DNA of 60,829 nt from assembly GCF_900163625.1 (NCBI RefSeq), contig NZ_FUIE01000060.1:1-60829 (forward strand), in the 5' to 3' direction. Below are positions 9,272-18,830 of this stretch, piece by piece. The notes beneath the pieces were generated by a model. The model did not search any database. It was not told where the DNA came from and saw only the letters and a program-made list of their open reading frames with translations. The number at the start of each line of letters is the position of its first letter. The first letter of the stretch is position 1. The stretch comes from Brevundimonas diminuta 3F5N (GTDB taxonomy: Bacteria > Pseudomonadota > Alphaproteobacteria > Caulobacterales > Caulobacteraceae). A program made the translations under genes and the position numbers.

Positions 9272-10588
9272 ATGACGAGCGCCATCTGCATCGACGGCTT
9301 CAACTTGGTTCGCCCCCAAGGCACGGGTATCGCCACCTATAGCCGGAACCTCCTGTATACTGCGCGCTCGCTCGGCTTTGAGACCAGCGCCATGTTCGGC
9401 CCTGTCCTTTCGACAGACAAGCTCAAGGGCTTTGAGACGGTGGCGCTGCTGGACCCCGAACGCCCCGCCGTTCCCCTACGACTGAAACAGCGCATCGCTC
9501 GCGATCTGAGCACCCGCCTAAGCCCCCTGGGCCGCACGCTTCGCCCTATTCAGACTTCGGATGATGTCATCTGGCCAGGCGGTGACGCCGCACGACCGCC
9601 GGTGGACCAGTGCTGGGTAGCCCGCGACCTTTTCCAGCGCGCGCACAGAGCGTTCAAACAGCACGGACGCGGCACGCCGGTGACGTTTGACAACAGGCAT
9701 TCGGCAGCGCCGGCCGTGGCGCACTGGACGACCCTGATGCCGGTCCATGCGCGCAACGCGCCGAACATCTACACCATCCACGACCTGATCCCCCTGCGCC
9801 TGCCGCACACGACGTTGAACAACAAGCCGCTGTTTCTCGACATGTGCCGTGAAGTGGCCCGACGAGCGGATCATATCGCCGTGGTGTCAGAGGCCACCCG
9901 GCAGGACGTCATCCGCATGCTGGGGGTGTCGGAAGACCGCGTCACCAACACATATCAGGCGGTCAGCCTGCCGGCGGCTCTCGTCAACCGCCCCCAGGCG
10001 GAGGTGGAGACCGAGCTGGAAGCGGCATTCGGACTGGAGTGGGGCGCCTACTTCCTGCATTTCGGCGCCGTCGAGCCGAAGAAAAACCTAGGCCGGTTGG
10101 TCGAGGCCTATCTGGCGTCAGGTGTTTCAACACCGCTCGTAGTGGTCGGCGGACCGGGCTGGATGTCCGAACCCGAGACGACACTCCTGAACCAGGCCCA
10201 CAAGGTACACGGCTCCGCCAGCCGTATTCACCAATATGAGTACATGTCCTACCCGATGCTGGTCAGCCTAATCCGAGGGACCAAAGGCGTCCTGTTTCCA
10301 TCCCTCTATGAAGGATTCGGCCTGCCGGTTCTTGAGGCCATGAGCCTGGGGGCGCCTGTGCTAACTTCCGATCAGGGTTCGCTGCCCGAAGTCGCGGGCG
10401 ATGCCTCGCTCCAAGTCGATCCCTATGACGTTCAGGCCATCAGCCGAGGCATAAGGATGTTGGACAAGGACCCTGACTGGCGTGCCAACGCCACGCAGCG
10501 CGGGCGGGTCCAAGCGGCTAAATTCAGTCAGAGCGCCTATCGGGAAAGACTTCGCGATCTCTACGCCAAGGTGGGCGTATCCTCCTGA
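9272..10588 (+). CDS. GT4 family glycosyltransferase
   Basis: A 438-aa retaining glycosyltransferase of the GT-B fold. The N-terminal domain begins IDGFNLVRPQGTGIATYSRNL, a glycine-rich acceptor loop. The C-terminal donor domain has FGAVEPKKNLGRL and the GT4 motif FPSLYEGFGLPVLEAM, with its E-x7-E type acid pair binding the nucleotide sugar. ATG 9272 is preferred over TTG 9266. It opens the polysaccharide island and ends tail-to-tail with the next glycosyltransferase with a 28-base overlap. It probably acts in capsule or O-antigen assembly; the sugar specificity is unknown. Confidence 0.88.
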   Translation: MTSAICIDGFNLVRPQGTGIATYSRNLLYTARSLGFETSAMFGPVLSTDKLKGFETVALLDPERPAVPLRLKQRIARDLSTRLSPLGRTLRPIQTSDDVIWPGGDAARPPVDQCWVARDLFQRAHRAFKQHGRGTPVTFDNRHSAAPAVAHWTTLMPVHARNAPNIYTIHDLIPLRLPHTTLNNKPLFLDMCREVARRADHIAVVSEATRQDVIRMLGVSEDRVTNTYQAVSLPAALVNRPQAEVETELEAAFGLEWGAYFLHFGAVEPKKNLGRLVEAYLASGVSTPLVVVGGPGWMSEPETTLLNQAHKVHGSASRIHQYEYMSYPMLVSLIRGTKGVLFPSLYEGFGLPVLEAMSLGAPVLTSDQGSLPEVAGDASLQVDPYDVQAISRGIRMLDKDPDWRANATQRGRVQAAKFSQSAYRERLRDLYAKVGVSS

Positions 10589-12474
10589 AACGACGTCTCG
10601 GGGCGGCTGGCGGTCTTTAGCGCCCAATCCACCACCTGATCTGTCGTCAAAGGCCGCCGCCCGGCATAGAGGCGAACGCCTCTCGTCTCCCATTGAGGGT
10701 TCCTGGTCGGATCATAGGCGGCCCGCTGGCCCCACCGCGCCAGCAGGACCGCCATTTCCGCTTCGGCGCGACGCCGTTCCGCGCCATCCTGAGCATGACC
10801 ACGTGTTAACGACTCGTGGTGTCGCAGCTCAATTTCCGGCGCGTACAACACCGTCCAGCCCAGTGCTCCCACCTTCAAACAGAGATCTACGTCGCTGCAG
10901 GAAATCGGCAGATCTACCTCATCAAAGCCGCCAGCAGCTTCAAAAAGGGCACGACGCACCGCCATAAAACCCCCGGTCACCGCCGTTGCCGGCCGCCGTC
11001 GGATCCATCGATCAAGAGGGCCAGCGTCCTCCCCCTTGACGCGCCACCCATCATGCAACGGTTCACCATTGAGCGCGCCCATGACGATGCCGCCATGCTG
11101 CAACAGGCCATTGGGATAGAGTAGACGCGCACCGACAATGCCTACCCGGTCCATGTTCAGGAGGCTTCGAAGGTGATCGTCCCAACCGGCCGCCAACATT
11201 TCCATGTCGTTGTTGGCGAAAACAATGATCGGCTGGTTCCGTCCCTTACAAGCCAGGTTGTTCAGTCTCGACCAGTTGAAGGATTCATCGATGCGGACAA
11301 CGCTGACTATGGCACCGCATGCATCCCCAAATACTTCCGGCACAATGCTCTGCTGACTGCCATTATCGACGACGACGATTTCCAGAGAACTAGGCTGCGC
11401 GGCTAGGTTCAAGAGACTTCTAACCATTACGACGAGATCATCCACCGCATCTCGTGTTGGGATCACGACAAGTACATGATTTTCATTGCTATTGCTGGGC
11501 GCGCTCTCAAGGGCCTGGGAGCGCGCCTTACCCGCGCGTGACAACACCAGCGGTACATGCATGACCAAGCCCACTGCCATGGCTTCGCCAAGTCTCTCAG
11601 AGATGGGCACGGTCGCTCCCTGTGTACTTTTCTGGAAAATCACGAGGGATGGAGGAATGGGGTTTGTGGCGAGATCAAAACGGTCGGGAGCCGATTGAAG
11701 CACAGCCTTTCCGCTCGAATCTTCATGATCAGCATAGGCCGCAGTCGCTCCTTGGGCGATCGCCCAGAGGAGCCAGTCCAACGCCCCCGCCTTTAGAACC
11801 ACGCCAGCCTCCACATGAAGGGTGACCGTTTCATCCTCGGCTCTATCGGGCCCACTTGTACTGATGACAAAGCCCTCCTCCGTGGACAGCTCCCCCTCGA
11901 AATCCGGAGCTGAAACGGACAGCGTTATGTTCGGCGCACATCTAACCGAACGAGCGGTCGCCATGACCGACGCGGCCGAGGCGCCGGCCGCAGCAATCAG
12001 AACATTCACGAATCTGGCGCCGCCGCCCGCAGCCGGCGCAGCTGGTTGCGCCAAGTCGGGAGCCGCCGCCGCGTGAACGATCTTGGTCAGGGCGTCCTGT
12101 GCGAATCCATTCGACGGATCGTCCTCCAGAACGCTAGAATAGATGCTCTTGGCCCGATCAAGCGATCCGATTTCATCCAGGGTATCTGCCAGGGCAAGCT
12201 TGACTTTGACCTTGTCCGGTCGGACTTCGGCCAACTTCGCCAAGCGAATAGCTGCCTCTTCTGATCGCCCCGCCTCACGCAGCACGCCCGCCAAGCGAAG
12301 CTGGACACCTAGATCATGCGGCGCCCTCGCCAGATAGGTTTCGTACGCCGTTATGGCGTCATCCAGCCGGTTGAAACGGCGAGCATCGTCCCCCGCTGTC
12401 GCCCCAAAGCGGCGACGCATCCGCTCCCGCCGAATTCCAAGCAGGCGCATTTTCAGGGTGTTAAAAAGCCTCAC
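10561..12474 (-). CDS. TPR-containing GT2 glycosyltransferase
   Basis: A 637-aa protein with two parts. Residues about 30-140 form TPR-like helix pairs (AITAYETYLARAPHD, RLAKLAEVRPDK, AKSIYSSVLEDDPSN). From about 330 there is a rhamnosyltransferase-type GT2 domain (LVVIPTRDAVDD, IVVVDNGS, FANNDMEML as the metal motif, CSDVDLCLK near the catalytic base). The middle holds an Ala-rich linker and what may be a degenerate second glycosyltransferase domain. It probably adds a sugar to the surface polysaccharide, with the TPR part mediating protein contacts. The start is GTG 12474; ATG 12450 is also possible. It is divergent from rfbC. Confidence 0.8.
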   Translation of the reverse strand: MRLFNTLKMRLLGIRRERMRRRFGATAGDDARRFNRLDDAITAYETYLARAPHDLGVQLRLAGVLREAGRSEEAAIRLAKLAEVRPDKVKVKLALADTLDEIGSLDRAKSIYSSVLEDDPSNGFAQDALTKIVHAAAAPDLAQPAAPAAGGGARFVNVLIAAAGASAASVMATARSVRCAPNITLSVSAPDFEGELSTEEGFVISTSGPDRAEDETVTLHVEAGVVLKAGALDWLLWAIAQGATAAYADHEDSSGKAVLQSAPDRFDLATNPIPPSLVIFQKSTQGATVPISERLGEAMAVGLVMHVPLVLSRAGKARSQALESAPSNSNENHVLVVIPTRDAVDDLVVMVRSLLNLAAQPSSLEIVVVDNGSQQSIVPEVFGDACGAIVSVVRIDESFNWSRLNNLACKGRNQPIIVFANNDMEMLAAGWDDHLRSLLNMDRVGIVGARLLYPNGLLQHGGIVMGALNGEPLHDGWRVKGEDAGPLDRWIRRRPATAVTGGFMAVRRALFEAAGGFDEVDLPISCSDVDLCLKVGALGWTVLYAPEIELRHHESLTRGHAQDGAERRRAEAEMAVLLARWGQRAAYDPTRNPQWETRGVRLYAGRRPLTTDQVVDWALKTASRPETSFQEDTPTLA

Positions 12475-12566
12475 GAAGAACAGCGCCGATGTGTTGATTT
12501 CATTTCTCGTACCATGGAAGAACGACTGCTAGATATTAGGCACACACTCAAAACTACATTGCGATC

Positions 12567-13154
12567 GTGATTCCCGGCATGATAAATTCCTCTCCTGTCC
12601 TGCTTCACGCGCCGCGCTTCGGTGACACGCGCGGTTGGTTCATGGAAACCTATTCCGAGGCGCGCGCCAGGGCTGTGGGCTTCGACGTCCGCTTCGTTCA
12701 GGATAACCAATCGTTCTCAGCGCAAACCGGCACGATTCGCGGCCTGCATTTCCAGCGCCCCCCTCATGCTCAAGCCAAGCTAGTACGATGCGTTCGAGGC
12801 TCGATCATGGACTATGCAGTGGATTTGCGTCGCGGCTCGCCGACCTATGGCGAATGGGTGGGCGCGAAGCTGACCACCGAGGGCGGAGAGCAACTGTTCG
12901 TGCCGGTCGGTTTCGGCCATGCCTTCATCACCCTCGAGCCGAATGTGGAGGTCGCCTACAAGGTGTCGGACGTCTATGCGCCGGACTGCGACGGCGGCAT
13001 CGTCTGGAACGATCCGACCATCGGCATAGACTGGCCTCTGCCCGCCTCGGGCGCGGTCCTGTCCGACAAGGACAAGGCCCTGCCCTTCTTGACCGAGTTC
13101 GAAAGCCCCTTTGAATACAACGGGCAGCCGCTCAAGCCGCTGTCCGCACGCTGA
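12567..13154 (+). CDS. rfbC: dTDP-4-dehydrorhamnose 3,5-epimerase
   Basis: Epimerises dTDP-4-keto-6-deoxy-D-glucose at C3 and C5. The 195-aa cupin has [11 protein letters not shown] near the start, the catalytic His in [17 protein letters not shown] and [12 protein letters not shown], and the C-terminal [11 protein letters not shown] signature. The start is GTG 12567 or ATG 12579. It is followed within 15 bp by rfbB and then rfbA, a C-B-A order. rfbD, which would finish dTDP-L-rhamnose, is not in the window. Confidence 0.92.
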   Translation: MIPGMINSSPVLLHAPRFGDTRGWFMETYSEARARAVGFDVRFVQDNQSFSAQTGTIRGLHFQRPPHAQAKLVRCVRGSIMDYAVDLRRGSPTYGEWVGAKLTTEGGEQLFVPVGFGHAFITLEPNVEVAYKVSDVYAPDCDGGIVWNDPTIGIDWPLPASGAVLSDKDKALPFLTEFESPFEYNGQPLKPLSAR

Positions 13155-13168
13155 TCGTGAGAGAACCG

Positions 13169-14230
13169 ATGCGTATCCTGGTCACCGGCGGCGCCGGTTT
13201 CATCGGCTCGGCCCTGGTGCGGCGCCTGATCGAACACACTGACCATGAGGTCTTCGTGTTCGACAAACTGACCTATGCAGGCGTGCTGAGTTCGTTAGAG
13301 CCGGTTGCGTCCAGCAGCCGCTACAGCTTCGTTCAGGCCGATATCTGCGACGCCGATGCGGTGTCCCGCGCGCTGCGCGAATTCAAGCCCGCTGTCGTCG
13401 CCCACCTCGCGGCCGAAAGCCATGTCGATCACTCTATCGACGGACCCGACACCTTCGTCCAGACAAACATGGTCGGCACCTTCGTCATGCTGAATCAGGC
13501 GCTGCGCTATTGGCAGACCCTGCCCCCGGCCGAAAAAGCCGCCTTCCGTTTCCATCACATCTCGACCGACGAAGTCTTTGGCTCGCTCGGCGCGGACGGC
13601 TTCTTCACCGAGACGACTGCCTATGATCCTCGGTCGCCCTATTCGGCCTCCAAGGCTGGGTCGGACCATCTGGTCCGCGCCTGGGGCCATACTTATGGCC
13701 TGCCGGTGCTGGTGACCAACTGCTCCAACAACTACGGTCCTTATCATTTCCCTGAAAAGCTGATCCCGCTGATCATCATTCGCGCCCTGAACGGCGAGCC
13801 CTTGCCGGTCTATGGCGACGGCTCCAATGTGCGCGACTGGCTGTTTGTCGATGACCACGCCCGCGCGCTTCAGGCTGTGTTCGAGAAGGGCAGGCCCGGC
13901 GAAACCTATAACATTGGCGGCAACGCCGAGCGCAAGAATATCGAAGTGGTGACAGCCATCTGTGCGATCCTGGACCGGGTGCGGCCCAAGCCCGGCGGCA
14001 AGTATGCCGACCAGATCACCTATGTCACCGACCGCCCGGGTCACGATCATCGGTACGCCATCGACGCATCGAAGATCCGCGACAACCTAGACTGGGAACC
14101 GTCAATCACCTTCGAACAGGGGATCGAGAAGACGGTAACATGGTATCTGGAGAACCAGACCTGGTGGAAGGACATCCTAAATGCAGGTCAATGCACGAAA
14201 CGCGCCGGGCTCAGAAACAACCATCACTAA
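13169..14230 (+). CDS. rfbB: dTDP-glucose 4,6-dehydratase
   Basis: An extended SDR enzyme that converts dTDP-glucose to dTDP-4-keto-6-deoxyglucose. The 353-aa protein has the NAD motif [25 protein letters not shown], the Thr-Asp-Glu triad in [12 protein letters not shown] and [12 protein letters not shown] 13169 is used because [10 protein letters not shown] is the family start; GTG 13157 would add four residues. The last 15 codons run into AT-rich DNA and the tail is unlike the core composition, which may mark a recombination edge just before rfbA. Confidence 0.93.
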   Translation: MRILVTGGAGFIGSALVRRLIEHTDHEVFVFDKLTYAGVLSSLEPVASSSRYSFVQADICDADAVSRALREFKPAVVAHLAAESHVDHSIDGPDTFVQTNMVGTFVMLNQALRYWQTLPPAEKAAFRFHHISTDEVFGSLGADGFFTETTAYDPRSPYSASKAGSDHLVRAWGHTYGLPVLVTNCSNNYGPYHFPEKLIPLIIIRALNGEPLPVYGDGSNVRDWLFVDDHARALQAVFEKGRPGETYNIGGNAERKNIEVVTAICAILDRVRPKPGGKYADQITYVTDRPGHDHRYAIDASKIRDNLDWEPSITFEQGIEKTVTWYLENQTWWKDILNAGQCTKRAGLRNNHH

Positions 14231-14294
14231 ACCATCAGAACAAAATTAAAATTACAAGATACTACATACAGAGAACATAACGGAATCTAATTCA

Positions 14295-15173
14295 ATGAAA
14301 GGCATCATACTCGCCGGTGGATCCGGAACCCGTCTGCACCCAATGACACTGGTCACATCGAAGCAGCTCATGCCTGTCTACGACAAACCAATGATTTACT
14401 ACCCCCTATCAACCCTGATGCTTGCAGGAATTAGGGAGGTCCTTGTGATCTCGACTCCAAGAGATACCCCCAATTTTAAAGCCTTACTTGGGGACGGTTC
14501 ACAATGGGGAATGGAGATACAGTACGCCGTCCAGCCCACGCCCGACGGGTTGGCGCAGGCGTATATCATCGGCGCAGATTTCGTCGGGGCAAGTCCGTCA
14601 GCACTTATTCTGGGCGACAACATCTACTACGGGCACGGCATAACAGAGCTTTTTACTACCGCCATAGACCGCTCTGATGGGGCGACGGTGTTCGCCTATC
14701 ACGTCACTGACCCAGAGCGTTATGGCGTGGTCGATTTCGATAGCCGAATGCGCGCCTTATCCATTGAGGAAAAGCCAACTAGGCCCAAGTCGAATTGGGC
14801 TGTTACAGGTCTTTATTTTTATGATGCTGAAGTGGTGGAAATCGCGCGAGTTTTAAAGCCGTCACATCGCGGCGAACTCGAAATAACAGACGTCAACCGC
14901 ATCTATCTCGAACGGAATAAACTATCTGTCGAGGTTATGGGGCGAGGCTTTGCCTGGCTCGACACAGGCACACCCGACAGCTTGCTAGAAGCTGCGGAAT
15001 TTGTTCGCGTACTTGAGAAACGCCAGGGTTTTAAGATCGCCTGCCCTGAAGAAATCGCCTTCGAAAAGGGCTTTATAGACGCAGGTCAGCTAGAACGGCT
15101 CGCCAACACCTTAGGCAAGTCAGAGTATGGTCTGTACCTTCACCAACGCTTTAAACGGGGCCTCAAAATTTAA
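14295..15173 (+). CDS. rfbA: Glucose-1-phosphate thymidylyltransferase
   Basis: Makes dTDP-glucose from dTTP and glucose-1-phosphate. The 292-aa length is typical. The nucleotide-binding motif is [13 protein letters not shown] with Lys in [12 protein letters not shown], and the metal site lies in [10 protein letters not shown]. The gene and the 64 bp before it are much AT-richer than the flanking rfbB and phaA-type genes, with codons such as ttt, aaa and tta common. That suggests separate acquisition although the gene completes the neighbouring pathway. Confidence 0.94.
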   Translation: MKGIILAGGSGTRLHPMTLVTSKQLMPVYDKPMIYYPLSTLMLAGIREVLVISTPRDTPNFKALLGDGSQWGMEIQYAVQPTPDGLAQAYIIGADFVGASPSALILGDNIYYGHGITELFTTAIDRSDGATVFAYHVTDPERYGVVDFDSRMRALSIEEKPTRPKSNWAVTGLYFYDAEVVEIARVLKPSHRGELEITDVNRIYLERNKLSVEVMGRGFAWLDTGTPDSLLEAAEFVRVLEKRQGFKIACPEEIAFEKGFIDAGQLERLANTLGKSEYGLYLHQRFKRGLKI

Positions 15174-15199
15174 TTAGCGCCACAACATTCACTGACTAC

Positions 15200-16069
15200 T
15201 CAACCAAAGTTGCGCGTCAGAATGCCGCCATGGAAGCAAAAATCTCCATCAAGCGCAGGAATCATAAGACTAATCCTAAAATCAGCCGGGCATGATGTTT
15301 CCCACTCTTTTGTGAGAGAGAGCTCATACCTCCCAGCGACGCTGATTGGGGTAAGGATAGAAGCGACGTCGTGCCCGTGGCCCCATTCGACCAGAAGTTC
15401 GGTTTTGCCTGGAGGTTCTATCGAAATCTCAGCCACAAAGCTCCACGAGCCAGCCGGCAGGGAGATGTTGGGTCCGTTCATCAGCAGACGACGACGCCCC
15501 AGCAAGGGGAACGAGCCTATTGGCCCCTCGCTGGGACGCGCGTCCGGATAGAGAAAGATTCCAGGGCTCCACGACGTTGTCCGCTCCCCGGCTCGTGAAC
15601 CTCGCTCGAACATCGAAAGCGGATGATCTGCAAGCGCGGCGTCAACCGAAGGTTGAATTTCCGGTCCTGCAATCCGCCCCAAGCTCCCAAGTTCGATTGC
15701 CGCATCGTCGAACCAACTCACTAATGATGCGCCCCGCTCAAACACCTCCCACGCCGCAGCAAGCCTTTGGGACGCACAATAGTAGGCATCGTGATCGTCC
15801 AGATTCCACTGAGCCTTAAAAACGGCGACCGCTTCCAATGGTGGAGACAACTGCACCGCCCGGCGAGTGCCCTCAGATTCTTCCGCCTCATCAAACCAAG
15901 CCACTATCAATAGAGAGCGGTCTGGAACGCCGGTTGGGAGCTCATCTCCTCGCTCATGAACGGCGAAATCCCACCCACGCTCGAGGCAGGCCTTAGCCAG
16001 AACGTCTCGCCAAGCCTGCGCGCTTAAGGATGGTGCCTGGACAAGCCAGATACGCTCAGCCGCCCCCAT
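15200..16069 (-). CDS. Unknown protein coupled to the capsule ABC ATPase; possible glycan-binding beta-sandwich
   Basis: A 289-aa protein without a signal peptide or membrane segment. The first 140 residues look like an alpha/beta domain (IWLVQAPSLSAQAW, LLIVAWFDEAEE). Residues about 165-289 look like a beta-sandwich (ISLPAGSWSFVAEISIEPPG, TELLVEWGHG, LSLTKEWETS, GDFCFHGGIL). Its start codon overlaps the stop of the ATPase gene (TAATG), so the two are translationally coupled. I do not recognise a named family. One reading is that it supplies in trans the carbohydrate-binding module that Wzt-type ATPases carry at their C-terminus, because the partner ATPase lacks one. This is inference. Confidence 0.65.
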   Translation of the reverse strand: MGAAERIWLVQAPSLSAQAWRDVLAKACLERGWDFAVHERGDELPTGVPDRSLLIVAWFDEAEESEGTRRAVQLSPPLEAVAVFKAQWNLDDHDAYYCASQRLAAAWEVFERGASLVSWFDDAAIELGSLGRIAGPEIQPSVDAALADHPLSMFERGSRAGERTTSWSPGIFLYPDARPSEGPIGSFPLLGRRRLLMNGPNISLPAGSWSFVAEISIEPPGKTELLVEWGHGHDVASILTPISVAGRYELSLTKEWETSCPADFRISLMIPALDGDFCFHGGILTRNFG

Positions 16070-16743
16070 TAGCTAGATCTCAGCCATGTGTAGACGTCGA
16101 CGGCCTCGTGCACGTCGTCGAAAATTCTCGCCCGTCCGCTCTCGATGACAAGGGCGCGTTCACAGAGTTCAGCAATCATGTGGATGTCGTGCGAAGCCAT
16201 CAGAAAGGCGCGGTCCGCCCTGCGTTCAAACAATTCTTCGTTGCAGCGCCGCTGAAACCGAGCATCGCCTACGGCGACCAGCTCGTCGATCAGGTAGCAA
16301 TCGAACTCGATGGCCAGCGACAAACCAAAGGCTAGACGCGCCCGCATGCCCGACGAATAATGTTTCACAGGCCTGTTCAGCGCGGCTCCTAGTTCTGCAA
16401 ATCCCTCTACACGGTCAAATACTGCATCGAATTTTTTACCGTACACCCGCGTAATGAATCGGATGTTATCAATACCTGTCAGGCTTCCCTGGAACCCCCC
16501 ACCAAAGCCGATCGGCCAAGAGCCCTTCATGTTCCACTGAACACTACCAGACGTTGGCCGCATTATACCGCCCAGTATCTTGATCAAGGTGGATTTTCCT
16601 TGGCCGTTTCGACCCAGGATGCCCATCCGGCCCTTTTCGCCCAACGTGAACTCAAGTCCCTTGAAGACAGGGCGAGCGCCGTGGACTGGGTAAGTCATAC
16701 CCAAGTCCTTAACCCGCAGGCCGATAACAGTCTCTGACGTCAT
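16069..16743 (-). CDS. kpsT: Capsule polysaccharide ABC transporter ATPase
   Basis: ATPase of an ABC-2 polysaccharide exporter of the KpsT/CtrD type. The 224-aa length equals KpsT and lacks the extra C-terminal domain of Wzt. Visible motifs are Walker A GRNGQGKST, signature YSSGMRARLAF, Walker B YLIDELVAVGD and switch His in MASHD. It pairs with the KpsM-like permease encoded upstream and overlaps the KpsE-like gene by 4 bases (ATGA). The next gene downstream overlaps its stop. Confidence 0.92.
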   Translation of the reverse strand: MTSETVIGLRVKDLGMTYPVHGARPVFKGLEFTLGEKGRMGILGRNGQGKSTLIKILGGIMRPTSGSVQWNMKGSWPIGFGGGFQGSLTGIDNIRFITRVYGKKFDAVFDRVEGFAELGAALNRPVKHYSSGMRARLAFGLSLAIEFDCYLIDELVAVGDARFQRRCNEELFERRADRAFLMASHDIHMIAELCERALVIESGRARIFDDVHEAVDVYTWLRSS

Positions 16744-17900
16744 CTGTGAACGCGGCTCTCACGAACTCCAGCAAACACCAGCCATCCAAGCCCGTAGATC
16801 AACATCAAAGACGCGAAAACAGTCAGTAAGGACAATAGGCGTTGCGGCTCCACGGCTCGGTCAGGACGGTCCGGATTCACGATACGGTCGATATAGAGCC
16901 GTTTACTCCGCGCTGTGAGCTGTGCTGCGTTCAAGGCAGCTGTTGAAGAAGCAAGTAGTCGCTCAGAAAACTCACGCTCAGTTTGAAGGTTCTCGTAGCT
17001 TGAAATCCGGGGTGCCAATGATGAAGCGTCACCAACGATCTTTGCACGCTCGATAGCGATTTGCCGCTCCAAAGCACGAATGCGGCCGTCGATAATCGGC
17101 AGCTGCGGACTGTTCGGCGTGTCCATAGCAATCTGATTGCGTTCGGCCTGCATCGTAGCGAGGTTCAAACTCAGCTGCCCCACAAGCTCTCCGCTCGCTC
17201 GAGCGCTGCTTGTGGGATCAATGATCCCTTCGCGGTTTCGGAACGCTGTCAATGCTCCAAGGGATCGATCAAGGCGAGCCTGCGCCTCAATCACATTGCG
17301 CTCAGCCTGAGCGACAGCATCCGCTGAAGACCGCTCGCTCAAACGATTGACGAGTGCCTCACCGCCATTCAGCAATCCATCAGCGATTCGCTGTGCATCA
17401 GCCGCAGCAAAAGCTTGCACTCGCAAAGTGCTAATACCAGTTTGGGAATCATACCCAACAGTTATGTACGAATTGAACTGCTTCCTAAATGTCTCGTTCG
17501 AAGAATCCGAGAATGGGCGAGGTAGACGCGAGAATGCGTCTATTCCTGGTCTAGCGTAAGCACCCCTTACATCAACCGTTCTCGACAACTCGGCTAGACC
17601 GTCAGGAGATTTTATATACTCCAGTACAGCATGAGCATTAGCTGACTGACCGCCAATACCCACCCCCTCCAAAGCCGCCCCCAAAGAACTTACGGTTCTC
17701 TCCTCGGACGACCGAACGATGAACTGCGCCTCGGACACGTACCTAGGCGAAGCGATCATAAGGAAATAAACCGCCGCGACCGCAGTTGGTATCAGTACGA
17801 GAGCAATAAAAACCCAAGGCAAGGAACGCCGTCCAGAGGGCGAAACTCCTTGCTGCGGGCGCAAAATAGGCCTCAAAAATCGGATATTGGCTTCAGACAT
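16740..17900 (-). CDS. kpsE: Capsule export inner-membrane protein (PCP-3 family)
   Basis: A 386-aa KpsE/CtrB-type polysaccharide co-polymerase that links the inner-membrane exporter to the outer-membrane channel. One transmembrane helix is near residues 28-50 and a second near 355-378, with a periplasmic coiled-coil region between (AVAQAERNVIEAQARLDRSL, RIRALERQIAIERAKI). It lies 20 bp after the permease gene in a kpsM-kpsE-kpsT order. The KpsD/Wza-type outer-membrane partner is not found in the window. Confidence 0.88.
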   Translation of the reverse strand: MSEANIRFLRPILRPQQGVSPSGRRSLPWVFIALVLIPTAVAAVYFLMIASPRYVSEAQFIVRSSEERTVSSLGAALEGVGIGGQSANAHAVLEYIKSPDGLAELSRTVDVRGAYARPGIDAFSRLPRPFSDSSNETFRKQFNSYITVGYDSQTGISTLRVQAFAAADAQRIADGLLNGGEALVNRLSERSSADAVAQAERNVIEAQARLDRSLGALTAFRNREGIIDPTSSARASGELVGQLSLNLATMQAERNQIAMDTPNSPQLPIIDGRIRALERQIAIERAKIVGDASSLAPRISSYENLQTEREFSERLLASSTAALNAAQLTARSKRLYIDRIVNPDRPDRAVEPQRLLSLLTVFASLMLIYGLGWLVFAGVRESRVHR

Positions 17901-17920
17901 CGCTTTTAAGGAACCTGATT

Positions 17921-18691
17921 TTAGTCGACTTCAATGAATTTTTGGGCGTCACTTAAGATTAAAAGCCCAACAACATTCAACACAGCCCCAAAGTAGAGAG
18001 GGTAGTACGGATTATAGTGAGTGGTAACAAACTCACCGAAAACTGCCGCGCGCATCATCTCAATCGTGTGAGGAAGCGGGACCAGCAGATAGATATCTCT
18101 GTAAGCGTAGGGCAGCCAGTCTACCATTATGAAAGCCCCGGATAAGGGTATCATGAGATACATTACGACCGAGACGATTCGATCCAGCACTTCGAATCGG
18201 ATTGCCAAGGATGCGAGAGTGATTCCGAACCCCATCCCCACCCAGGCCATCAACAGAAAGCCGCTGTAAAGCGTCAGATAGTCTGACGGCAGCTCCACCA
18301 CGCCCAGGATTAAAAGCGTCACATAGACGACCATAAACGCTAAGGCTCCGCCCGTTGTCTCCAGTATGGCGCGCGTCAAATAAATGTGAATGGGTTTAAC
18401 CCGCCGATGATGCAGCAGGCCAATGTTGGCCTGCACCGCCCCCATCGAAGCACTCACCATATGGCGGAAAAGGAGCAGCCCCATATAGCCTGTCATTATG
18501 AACGGGGCGATGCGAACCCCATGTTCGTACTCCGGCTTAATTAGCGCCCACATCCCCATGACACCAAAACAGAAGATCAGCGGCTCCAGGACCAGCCACA
18601 GAAACCCCAAGCCCTCACGCCCGTAACGCGTGATCAGTTCTCGCATCAAAAGGGCACCGATAATCCGCGCCTGATTTTTGATCTCTCGCAT
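17921..18691 (-). CDS. kpsM: Capsule polysaccharide ABC transporter permease
   Basis: A 256-aa ABC-2 permease of the KpsM/CtrC type with six hydrophobic segments. Family features are MRELITRYGREGLGFLW at the start and the closing region with PHTIEMMRAAVFGEF and NPYYPLYF. The start is taken at ATG 18691 (MREIKNQ), since the in-frame upstream 30 residues do not look like permease sequence. It heads a four-gene leftward operon and shares a 139-bp divergent region with the NUDIX gene. Confidence 0.9.
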   Translation of the reverse strand: MREIKNQARIIGALLMRELITRYGREGLGFLWLVLEPLIFCFGVMGMWALIKPEYEHGVRIAPFIMTGYMGLLLFRHMVSASMGAVQANIGLLHHRRVKPIHIYLTRAILETTGGALAFMVVYVTLLILGVVELPSDYLTLYSGFLLMAWVGMGFGITLASLAIRFEVLDRIVSVVMYLMIPLSGAFIMVDWLPYAYRDIYLLVPLPHTIEMMRAAVFGEFVTTHYNPYYPLYFGAVLNVVGLLILSDAQKFIEVD

Positions 18692-18830
18692 ACAAACCCG
18701 AGTTTGATCGTTGGAAATTAAGCCGAAGTCAAAGCATGAGTCGGCATGTGAACATTTGCGCTGAACCCGGCTCAGACGCAATGCTATAGTAGCTGCCGTG
18801 CCAAACCACCTGTATCATGCGGCCGCAATC

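Noticed and set aside
14180..14230. Frameshift at the 3' end of rfbB
   Set aside because: The tail is unusual but the frame is intact to a stop and the length fits the family, so a natural C-terminus is simpler.
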